Assembly (NCBI GenBank): GCA_963719135.1
Contig: CAVRAZ010000005.1
Span: 124,001-188,000, forward strand
Reading direction: 5' to 3'
Length of the DNA stretch: 64,000 nucleotides
DNA from: CAVRAZ01 sp963719135
GTDB lineage: Bacteria > Pseudomonadota > Gammaproteobacteria > DSM-19610
Shown: positions 52,183-59,532 of the stretch, in pieces
Layout: each line of letters begins with the position of its first letter
How positions within the stretch are numbered: the stretch's first letter is position 1
Position numbers and translations under genes: made by a program
The notes under the pieces: generated by a model
The model's database searches: none
The model's input: only the letters and a program-made list of their open reading frames with translations
Told to the model about the DNA's origin: nothing

Positions 52183-54147
52183 TCAGGGGCCGGCGGCTGA
52201 CGGCGCCTCGACCGGCGGCATGCGCGCGCTCAGACGTGTCGGGTCGCGCTGCGTGCGCCAGTCGAACACGGTGGCGTAGGCCAGCACGTTCTGAACGTAG
52301 CCGTGCGTTTCGTTGATCGGGATGCACAGCAGCCACAAGTCGGCCGGCAGTGTGCCGTCGGCCGGCAGCCAGCCGTCGACGCGCTGCGGCCCGGCGTTGT
52401 AGGCAGACGCGGCCAGAACCGGTGAATTGTCGTAGCGATCCAGCATCCGGCGGAAATAGGCGCTGCCCAGGCGGATATTATGGTCGGGCTCCAACAGGCC
52501 GTCGTTGCCCGGATAGTGCAGGCCGGCGGCCTTGGCCGCCAGCCGCGCCGTCGCCGGCATGAGCTGCATCAGACCCATCGCGCCCAAACGCGAACGCGCG
52601 TCTTCCATGAACGCGCTCTCCTGGCGCACCACGCCGTAGATCAGCGCCGGATCGATATTGTAACGATCGGCGTTGGTCTCGATCAGATCCTGGTGCGCCA
52701 GCGGAAAGCGCAGCACGAGGTCCGACCAGTAGCCCGCGTCAGCGGCCGTGGCGATGGCCCGGTCGTGCCAGCCCCAGCGGCGCGCGATCTCGGCGGCGTA
52801 GGCCAGCCGATCCTCGTCGAATCCGGCGATCGCCGCCTGCCACTCGCGGCGCGCATCCAGCGGCATGTCCAGCAGCAGCAGTTCGTGCGCCCGCACGACG
52901 CCGGGAACGTTTTCCAGTTTTCCCAGCAGCTTCTCGTCGAAGGTCAGGCGTTCATTGTTCATGCTGTAGGGCTGCTGCAGGCGGTCGGCCGCCAGAAATC
53001 CGTAGTAATTGCGGTCCTGCATGATCTGTTCGTACAGTTCGCGCGCGTGTGATCGGTCGCCGCTCTCGGCCAGCGCATAGGCGCGCCAGTAACGCCATTC
53101 GGGGCTGTTGCGGGCGTCCGGATCGAGCGCATCGATCCAGACCAGCGCGCTGCCCCAGCGGCGCGTCAACAATGCGTCGCGCACGCGCCAGGTCGCGATA
53201 GCCGCGTCGGTGGCCGTAGCGGGAACGGCCGCCAGCCACTTGCCGGCGTCGGGGTGCCGATCGAGCGCGCCGAACAGTGCGATGTCGTGCAGGATCTCGC
53301 CATAGGCCGGTTCCGTCGGACGCCCATGGGGCGGCAGGTTCTGCAGGCGGTTCCAGGCCGCCTCCGGATCGGCGCGCGCGAGTCGCTTCAGACCATGCAC
53401 GATGATGTCCGCAAGGGGGCCCGCGTCGTCGGCCGCTTCGCCGGTGACCCACGGCTGGGCGAACGTCTCCGCCGGTTTGCGGTGCATCTGCTCCCACCGG
53501 TCCACCCAGCGCCGATCGGTCTCCGGCAGCGGTTGGGCGACATACTGGGCGATGCTGGGACGGTTGGCCGCGAACGCCAGGCGGATGCGTCGCCAGCGCT
53601 CCTCGCGATTCAGCATCCCGGCCTTGTCCAGCGCCTCGAACAGCGGATCGCATGCCTTGGGTTGCGAGTAACCGACGCGCCAGAGCGGGAGCGCATCCTT
53701 GAGTACTTCCTGCCGGCGTTCCGGCCTCTGGTCGAGCCGCGCGCGCAGGTCGTAGCACTGCATGGCCACCGACAACTGCGGCCGATAGTGCGCCAGAAAG
53801 GTCTTCCAGTCGCCGTTGTCGACCAGTTGCTGAAGCCAGGCCACGTACAGCCGGTCGGCGATCGGCTGATCGGCGTACTTCGTCACGAACGCCTCGATGC
53901 GTTCGGGCGCCTCGCCGGCCAGGTTCTTGCGCAGCGCGCCGAATTCGAGGTAGCTGTACAGGGGGTAGCGTTTCAGCCGGTCGCGCAGGCTGTTAAACTC
54001 GGCCATTCGGTTTTCGCCCAGCGCCTGCTGCGCGCGCTGGAACATCTCGCGCTGCCGCGCAAGCGGATCGGTCTGTTTGGCGCTCGTTTGGGCGCCGGGA
54101 AACAGGATGACAATGGCAAGAAGAAACAGGAACAGGTGGCTGTTCAT
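52183..54147 (-). CDS. slt: Soluble lytic murein transglycosylase Slt
   Basis: The chosen ATG at 54147 gives 654 residues with a signal peptide (NSHLFLFLLAIVILFPGAQT). The middle 400 residues are alpha-helical repeats forming the superhelical ring (U- and L-domains). The catalytic domain has YGVVRQESAFMEDARSRLGA with the active glutamate, then GLMQLMPATARLAA and ASAYNAGPQRVDGWL. The enzyme cuts peptidoglycan and forms 1,6-anhydromuropeptides. The longer frame upstream would precede the signal peptide and is rejected. The start is divergent from the TauE/SafE gene, 83 bases away. Confidence 0.95.
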   Translation of the reverse strand: MNSHLFLFLLAIVILFPGAQTSAKQTDPLARQREMFQRAQQALGENRMAEFNSLRDRLKRYPLYSYLEFGALRKNLAGEAPERIEAFVTKYADQPIADRLYVAWLQQLVDNGDWKTFLAHYRPQLSVAMQCYDLRARLDQRPERRQEVLKDALPLWRVGYSQPKACDPLFEALDKAGMLNREERWRRIRLAFAANRPSIAQYVAQPLPETDRRWVDRWEQMHRKPAETFAQPWVTGEAADDAGPLADIIVHGLKRLARADPEAAWNRLQNLPPHGRPTEPAYGEILHDIALFGALDRHPDAGKWLAAVPATATDAAIATWRVRDALLTRRWGSALVWIDALDPDARNSPEWRYWRAYALAESGDRSHARELYEQIMQDRNYYGFLAADRLQQPYSMNNERLTFDEKLLGKLENVPGVVRAHELLLLDMPLDARREWQAAIAGFDEDRLAYAAEIARRWGWHDRAIATAADAGYWSDLVLRFPLAHQDLIETNADRYNIDPALIYGVVRQESAFMEDARSRLGAMGLMQLMPATARLAAKAAGLHYPGNDGLLEPDHNIRLGSAYFRRMLDRYDNSPVLAASAYNAGPQRVDGWLPADGTLPADLWLLCIPINETHGYVQNVLAYATVFDWRTQRDPTRLSARMPPVEAPSAAGP

Positions 54148-54230
54148 ACTGACTAAGAATCCCAACGAGTGAATCGATTGCCGAAGCGCTACCTTAAAAG
54201 AGTTGTCCGCCGCGCACAACAGTTGCAACG

Positions 54231-55037
54231 ATGCCGTCGACAGCGCTGCTGATCTGCCTGTTGCTGGGTGGGTTTGCGGGGCTGGCCGCCGGCCTGCTCG
54301 GCGTCGGCGGCGGTCTGATCATCGTTCCGGTGCTGGCCGGGCTCTACGACAACCAGGGTTTCCCCGACGCCATCATCATGCAGCTTGCCGTCGGCACGTC
54401 GCTGGCGACCATCGTCGTCACCTCGTTGTCGTCGATGCGCTCGCACCACCGGCGCGCCGCCGTGCTCTGGCCGCAGGTGATGCAATTGGGTGCCGGCATT
54501 CTGTTCGGCGCATGGCTGGGTGCGGCCGTCGCGCACCGGTTGAAGAGCAGGGAGCTGGGATTGCTATTCGCACTGTTCGAATTCGCGGTCGCCGCGCAAA
54601 TGATCTGGGGGCGCCTGCCGGCGGCGCACCGCCGCATACCCGGCCGGTGGGCGAATGCCGGTGCGGGGCTGGTCATCGGCACGGTCTCGGCGATTCTGGG
54701 GATCGGCGGCGGTACGCTGACGGTGCCCTGGCTGGTCTGGCACAACGTCGATATCCGTAAAGCGGTGGGCACGTCGGCGGCCTGCGGGCTGCCGATCGCC
54801 CTGGCCGGCGCGCTGGGCTTCGTCGTCGCCGGGTGGCGTGTCGAAGGTCTGCCCGGCGGCGCGACCGGCTATGTGTACTGGCCGGCGGTGGGTGCCGTTG
54901 CGGCGAGCAGCGTGCTGGCGGCGCCGGTCGGCGCGCGCCTGGCGCACAGCCTGCCGCGGGAGCTTCTGAAAAAAGTCTTCGCGCTGTTGCTGGTCACACT
55001 CGGCGTACTCATGCTCATCCGGCTGTCGTCCGCGTGA
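54231..55037 (+). CDS. TauE/SafE (TSUP)-family anion exporter
   Basis: The 268-residue protein has about eight membrane helices and the twin TSUP motifs: GLAAGLLGVGGGLIIVPVLA in the first half and GTVSAILGIGGGTLTVPWLV in the second. The family moves sulfite, sulfoacetate or other organic and sulfur anions across the membrane. The nearby soeABC and sat genes make sulfite or sulfate export a reasonable guess, without direct proof. A likely start is the ATG at 54231. It is divergent from slt. The DNA downstream is occupied by decayed gene fragments. Confidence 0.87.
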   Translation: MPSTALLICLLLGGFAGLAAGLLGVGGGLIIVPVLAGLYDNQGFPDAIIMQLAVGTSLATIVVTSLSSMRSHHRRAAVLWPQVMQLGAGILFGAWLGAAVAHRLKSRELGLLFALFEFAVAAQMIWGRLPAAHRRIPGRWANAGAGLVIGTVSAILGIGGGTLTVPWLVWHNVDIRKAVGTSAACGLPIALAGALGFVVAGWRVEGLPGGATGYVYWPAVGAVAASSVLAAPVGARLAHSLPRELLKKVFALLLVTLGVLMLIRLSSA

Positions 55038-55363
55038 ACATCGGCGCCGGGGCTCAGCGTGTAGTGGTCCGCGCGTTCCATCACACGAAACTGGTTGGTG
55101 GTCAGGGGTCCCGTCTCGAAAGTCTCGAAGGGATGCCGCGCGTTGGGCGCCGCGTCCGGTACGTTCAGGGCGATCGGCTGCGGCAGGATGGATGTGCCGC
55201 CGACGCGTACGTCCACGCTGGCCGCGGCGGGCGCAATGCTCGGCGGCAGGTCGAGATACACCAGCGTCTCGAACCAGTCCTTGTCGCCGCCCGTGGAGAA
55301 TGCGTCGATAGCGGAGCCGAAACGGGCGCCTTCGAGTTGCGGCCGATCGATCTCCAGTGACAT
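55038..55363 (-). pseudogene. Remnant of a secreted or surface protein (minus strand)
   Basis: On the minus strand a protein-like stretch of about 110 residues begins at 55363 (SLEIDRPQLEGARFGSAIDA) and continues with DKDWFETLVYLDLPPSIAPA and ARHPFETFETGPLTTNQFRV. Its composition is protein-like and suggests a beta-sandwich secreted protein. It runs into the antisense strand of the TauE/SafE gene without a proper end, and no convincing start context is present. I read it as a fragment left by deletion, not a working gene. The family was not identified. Confidence 0.35.
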
Positions 55364-55381
55364 GCCCTGGCCGCGCTTTGG

Positions 55382-55890
55382 ACCGGCAACGTCGGCACGG
55401 GAAGCCTGCGCGGTAACGGGCTCCCCAATCCGACCGGCAGCTTTTCGACCGGATTCCAGTTCAGCTCGGCTCCTGTTGCGCCCTACACGTTCGGAAGCGG
55501 GGTGGTGGCGGATATCACCAGCGGTGTCCTGAGCACCAACTCGCTGGAGTTCGGTGCGAACTGGGTGGCTCAAATCTGGATATGTCGCCCGATCCCGGTA
55601 CGCTGGACGTGCTCTGGACGATTGCAACGTCCAGTCCATCGCGATTTGCGGTCGCATTCCGCTGGAGTCACGCTATCACCTGCGCGCAAGACCCGAGTCT
55701 GTCCTTTACCCGCTTTACCGCGCGCTGGGTGATCGAAGGTTATGCCGAAACCGGTTTCGTCGCTGGCTGCAGATAGGTGAGTTCCGGTACGACCTGCCCC
55801 TTCCCGACACCGGTTCCCGGGTCGGCGTGGCTGTTCGGCTCGGGGCTCGCCGGCATGGTCGAGCCGGTTCGCCGTCGCCGTATTCGAGTC
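55382..55890 (+). pseudogene. Broken PEP-CTERM/VPLPA-type secreted protein gene
   Basis: A coherent stretch from 55382 reads TGNVGTGSLRGNGLPNPTGS and continues to TSGVLSTNSLEFGANWVAQ near 55570. The sense then moves to another frame (DMSPDPGTLDVLWTI, ending GYAETGFVAGC) and meets a stop codon at 55774-55776. In the same frame after the stop comes FPTPVPGSAWLFGSGLAGM followed by RRRR. That is a PEP-CTERM/VPLPA sorting tail (VP..saWLFGsGL, helix, Arg cluster). One frameshift and one stop codon make it a pseudogene. Intact proteins of this type are exported by the exosortase system. Confidence 0.6.
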
Positions 55891-56000
55891 CCCCGGCGAA
55901 CGCGGCGGGATAGCCCGGCGAAGGTATTCCCACTGGCATCGCGCTTCACGCGGAGGGGCGAACCCGAGCCCGATCCGCGGACGTGCGCGGCGGCGGTTTG

Positions 56001-56981
56001 TCAGCCGCCCGTCATCGACATGAAGCGTATGACCTTTTCGGGCTTTTCCCGGAATTCGTGGCGCTCGGGCTTGCGGGCGATGGCCTTGCGGATGGCGTCT
56101 TCCAGAGCCGCGTCGTCGATGCCGGCACGCAGCAGCGGACGCAATTCCAGCTTGTCGTCCTGTCCGAGGCAGAGATACAGCGTGCCGTCGACCGCCAGGC
56201 GCACGCGGTTGCAGGTCGCGCAGAAATGCTGCGATATCGGTGTGATGAAACCGATGCGCAGTTCGGTGCCGGCAACCTGCACGTAGCGCGCCGGCCCGCC
56301 GCCCGGCATTACACCCGGCAGCAATTCGTAGCGTCGCTCCAGTTCGTTGCGCACGTCGTCCAGATTCTTGTAATGCCCGGTTGCATCGCGCCCGCTGTCG
56401 CCCATCGGCATGGTTTCGATGAAACGCAGCGTGAAGCCGTGCTCGATGCAGAACGCCACCATCTCGCCGACTTCGTCGTCGTTGACGTCCTTCATCACCA
56501 CCATATTGATCTTGATGGGCGCAAAACCCGCCGCTTTCGCCGCCATCAAACCCTGCATGACTTTGTCGAGCCGCCCGCGGGTGATTGCCTTGAACCGCTC
56601 CGGCCGCAGGCTGTCGAGGCTGACGTTCAGGCGCGACACGCCGGCGCTTTTCAGGCTGGCGGCCTGGCGCGCCAGGCGCGTGGCGTTGGTGCTGAGCGAA
56701 AGGTCATCGATGCCCGGCAGCGCCGCCAGCCGCGCCGCCAGCAGCGGCAGGTCCTTGCGCACCAGCGGCTCGCCGCCGGTCAGGCGAATGCGCCGGACGC
56801 CGAGCCGCGCGAAAGCGGCGGCGACGCGTTCGACCTCGGCGAAGCTCAGCCAGTGGCCCGGCTCCTCGAAATCGGTGAAGCCTTCGGGCAGGCAATAGGT
56901 GCAGCGCAGGTCGCAGCGGTCGGTGACCGACAGGCGCACGTACTCGATGGCGCGATTGAAAGGATCGACGAGACGGCTCAT
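56001..56981 (-). CDS. moaA: GTP 3',8-cyclase MoaA (molybdenum cofactor synthesis)
   Basis: The 326-residue radical SAM protein has the cluster motif CDLRCTYCLP (CxxxCxxC), RIRLTGGEPLVRKDLP, and a C-terminal [4Fe-4S] region HFCATCNRVRLAVDGTLYLC. It ends in the GG dipeptide (SMTGG) needed for activity. MoaA starts molybdopterin synthesis from GTP together with MoaC. A link to SoeA, which needs the bis-MGD form of the cofactor, is natural given that soeC lies just upstream on the same strand, although a 230-base gap with a palindrome lies between. Confidence 0.96.
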   Translation of the reverse strand: MSRLVDPFNRAIEYVRLSVTDRCDLRCTYCLPEGFTDFEEPGHWLSFAEVERVAAAFARLGVRRIRLTGGEPLVRKDLPLLAARLAALPGIDDLSLSTNATRLARQAASLKSAGVSRLNVSLDSLRPERFKAITRGRLDKVMQGLMAAKAAGFAPIKINMVVMKDVNDDEVGEMVAFCIEHGFTLRFIETMPMGDSGRDATGHYKNLDDVRNELERRYELLPGVMPGGGPARYVQVAGTELRIGFITPISQHFCATCNRVRLAVDGTLYLCLGQDDKLELRPLLRAGIDDAALEDAIRKAIARKPERHEFREKPEKVIRFMSMTGG

Positions 56982-57007
56982 GTCGCCAGTTTAGTCCCGA
57001 AACCGGG

Positions 57008-57106
57008 GTCGGAACACAGTTTTCGCTGATATTCGGCCGGGCGAACAGTGTCCCGTGCTGATCCAGCGCGTGTCTCGGCGAATATCAGATAAGACTGTGT
57101 TCCGAC
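57008..57106. repeat. Imperfect palindrome between soeC and moaA
   Basis: The left arm (57008-57037, starting GTCGGAACACAGTTTTCGCT) and right arm (57077-57106, ending CTGTGTTCCGAC) are inverted copies of about 30 bases with a few mismatches, separated by about 40 bases. I recall similar arms (ACTGTGTTCCGAC) from REP-type palindromes elsewhere, but cannot confirm a family here. It may act as a transcription or RNA-stability element. Confidence 0.65.
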
Positions 57107-57212
57107 GCCGCCACCCGCCTGGAACAACCCGATACTGGTATGGACTTTGCGCGCCTTTGCAGTAAATTCCCCGGCCAGCGCCGGTTACAGCGTATTTCGG
57201 CGGAGCGACGGT

Positions 57213-58190
57213 TCAGACTGTCTGGTAATAAAGATTCTGCGGGTGGTTGGCCTGGGCCAAGAAGAACCACCGTTCCGCCAGCAGCCCCACGTACTGGACC
57301 GCGAAAGCCGCCACCAGCACCATTGCCGCCTGCGTTCCCAGCTCGAAGGAGAGCAGGGCGATCGGCAGCGGAAATACCAGAATCAGGAACAGCCATTTGA
57401 TGCCATTGAATTTCGCCGCCGAGGCGCCGTGGAAGAATTCGCGCGTGTTGAACGAGCCGGCCATGAACCCCTGGGATTTCTGCACGATATGAGTATGGCG
57501 TATGCCGATGGCGCTGCGCGGACTCGACAGGTGCTTGATCCGCCGGTTGCGAAACAGCGATGCCGCGCGGGTGATGAAGGCGAGCAGCGTCAGGATGATC
57601 GCCCAGCCGCCATAGAAAACTGTCAGCCCCGAGCCATGGTAGGCGGCAAACGCCGTGGCCAGCGTGAAACCGGACGCGCCGCCGAGCAGCAGGAAATTGA
57701 CCACGGTCAGCGGCGTGGCCCATTCCTGAAGGAACTTGATGCACGCGTAGATCATGCCGGTGCTGATGAACAGCGCGAAAGCCAGCAGTGTGTTCAGGGC
57801 GCCCGCCGCGAGCGACAGATCAACGTCAATCGTGTCGCGGAACCTGAACAAGAGAGGATTCCAGCCGGTGTAGTGAATGAGTCCGTAGCAGAACGTCATG
57901 AACATGAACGCCGGCAGCAGGATCACTTCGCGCGACAACCAGGACGTGCGCCAGCGCGCCGCCGCGCGCCAGCCGCGCTCGGGGTGGCCGAGGTGGAAAA
58001 ACGACGCGGCCAGGCCTGCCGCCAGAAACAGCAGCGCGACGGCGCTGCCCAGGCCGTAAAACCTCGCCGGGTCCTGCGCCGGCAGCACCTTGACGACCGA
58101 GTAGAGCTGACCGGTGTACAGCGCCAGAAACAGCCCCTGGCCGACGCCGATCAGGGTGGTGAGAAAGATGACGGAAAAGGCGGGGTGCAT
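57213..58190 (-). CDS. soeC: Sulfite dehydrogenase membrane subunit SoeC (DmsC/NrfD-like)
   Basis: The 325-residue protein has eight or so membrane helices. It is of the DmsC type: it starts HPAFSVIFLTTLIGVGQGLF and contains LGHPERGWRAAARWRTSWLS and LASSFFHL-like elements of the family. DmsC-type subunits anchor the complex and pass electrons to the quinone pool without haem. With soeB and soeA upstream on the same strand, this completes a Soe-type complex. The 376-base gap to soeB holds repeat copy 4, so co-transcription depends on read-through. Confidence 0.88.
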   Translation of the reverse strand: MHPAFSVIFLTTLIGVGQGLFLALYTGQLYSVVKVLPAQDPARFYGLGSAVALLFLAAGLAASFFHLGHPERGWRAAARWRTSWLSREVILLPAFMFMTFCYGLIHYTGWNPLLFRFRDTIDVDLSLAAGALNTLLAFALFISTGMIYACIKFLQEWATPLTVVNFLLLGGASGFTLATAFAAYHGSGLTVFYGGWAIILTLLAFITRAASLFRNRRIKHLSSPRSAIGIRHTHIVQKSQGFMAGSFNTREFFHGASAAKFNGIKWLFLILVFPLPIALLSFELGTQAAMVLVAAFAVQYVGLLAERWFFLAQANHPQNLYYQTV

Positions 58191-58239
58191 GTTCTAGTCC
58201 TGTTGCTCGTTCAAACTGCTTACGTCTAAGTCCATCCGA

Positions 58240-58456
58240 TTAACCGCGAAGGACGCAAAGGACGCGAAGGAAGACTCTTATTCACCGCAAAGGCGCACGA
58301 AGTATCTTTTGCAGAACCTCGTCGTGAATTAAGCGGACAACGTCGGGATCGCCGGCCGGTGAATTTCTGCGTACCGCCTACGCCCGATTTTACTTGGCGC
58401 GCCTTCGCGGTTAATAGCATTTGAACCTTCGCGTCCTTTGCGTCCTTCGCGGTTAA
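58240..58456. repeat. Inverted-repeat (MITE-like) element, copy 4 (inside soeABC)
   Basis: Arms at 58240-58270 (starting TTAACCGCGAAGGACGC) and 58426-58456 are inverted copies of each other. They are the GC-rich 'CGCGAAGGA' variant of the arm family. The core (about 155 bp) holds two further, shorter pieces of the same repeat (near 58280 and 58402), also inverted. It lies in the soeB-soeC gap. Confidence 0.82.
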
Positions 58457-58566
58457 TCCCAAATCAAAAACTGGCGCCGCCCACCGCGGGCTTGTGTACG
58501 GTGCGTTGCGCGAACCACGGAGGTTCCACCGATGACAGCATTCCGCGACGGGCGGCATTGATCGTC

Positions 58567-59298
58567 TTACCAGCTCGTGACATCGTCCAGTGTCGGCGCA
58601 TCCTTGTCCGGCATGGGAAGCTGGCGTTCTTTCTTCAGCGGATTGTCAACGCGCACCAGTTCATCGTGGTGAATCGTGATGCGCGACCGGCGCCGCGGAA
58701 GGTAATGATTGGCCGGTTTGGTGCCCCATTCCGGCATCAACTGGTAACCGCCGTTCTCGCGGATCGCGACCGCCGCCTCCGATTCCGGATCGTTCACATC
58801 GCCGAACAACCGGGCGCTGGTTGGGCAGGCCAGCACGCACGCGGGCTTGCGCTCGCTTTGCGGCAGCGATTCGTCGTAGATGCGGTCCACGCACAGCGTA
58901 CACTTCTTCATGACTTTTTGCTGCTCGTCCAGTTCCCGGACCCCGTAAGGGCATGCCCAGGAACAATATTTGCAGCCGATGCACTTGTCGTAGTCGACCA
59001 GCACGATGCCGTCGTCGGCGCGTTTGTAGCTGGCACCGGTCGGGCACACCGGCACGCACGGCGGGTCCTCGCAGTGCAGGCAGCTCTTCGGGAAGTGCAC
59101 CGTCTCGGTATGGGGGAAGGTGCCGATCTCGAAGGTCTGCACGCGGTTGAAGAAGGTGCCGGTCGGGTTCCGCTGGTACGGATTCATGTCCGACATCGCG
59201 CCGGCCGGACCGGAGGTGTTCCACTCCTTGCAACTGGTGACGCAGGCGTGGCAGCCGACGCAGACGTTGAGATCGATGACGAGGGCGAGTTGTTTCAT
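58567..59298 (-). CDS. soeB: Sulfite dehydrogenase iron-sulfur subunit SoeB
   Basis: The 243-residue protein has four [4Fe-4S] ligand groups as in DmsB/PsrB: CVGCHACVTSCKEW (Cys 13, 16, 19, 23), CLHCEDPPCVPVCPTGA, CIGCKYCSWACPYG, and KKCTLCVDRI with CVLACPTSA. It carries electrons from SoeA to the membrane subunit. No signal sequence is present, consistent with a cytoplasmic complex. It follows soeA after a 235-base gap holding repeat copy 5. Confidence 0.93.
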   Translation of the reverse strand: MKQLALVIDLNVCVGCHACVTSCKEWNTSGPAGAMSDMNPYQRNPTGTFFNRVQTFEIGTFPHTETVHFPKSCLHCEDPPCVPVCPTGASYKRADDGIVLVDYDKCIGCKYCSWACPYGVRELDEQQKVMKKCTLCVDRIYDESLPQSERKPACVLACPTSARLFGDVNDPESEAAVAIRENGGYQLMPEWGTKPANHYLPRRRSRITIHHDELVRVDNPLKKERQLPMPDKDAPTLDDVTSW

Positions 59299-59316
59299 GG
59301 TCGGGCGATGGTTTAA

Positions 59317-59525
59317 TTAACCACAAAGGGCACGAAGGACACGAAGAAAATCGTCATTGTTCAGAAATCGTCGTGTCACTTGCCGGCTCGGTGGCCGTCG
59401 GACGTTCGGAGAGTTCAATCAGCCGAAATTCGCTCGAATGCACGACGTGCAACGGACAAGGCGCAAAAAGCGAATTGCTCATAACCCCTAATATACCTTC
59501 GTGTCCTTTGTGTCCTTTGTGGTAA
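59317..59525. repeat. Inverted-repeat (MITE-like) element, copy 5 (inside soeABC)
   Basis: Arms at 59317-59347 (TTAACCACAAAGGGCACGAA and onward) and 59496-59525 are inverted copies, with one base missing in the right arm (GGTAA for GGTTAA). The core is about 148 bp and unlike the other cores. It nearly fills the gap between the soeA stop and the soeB start. Confidence 0.83.
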
Positions 59526-59532
59526 AGGCTCT

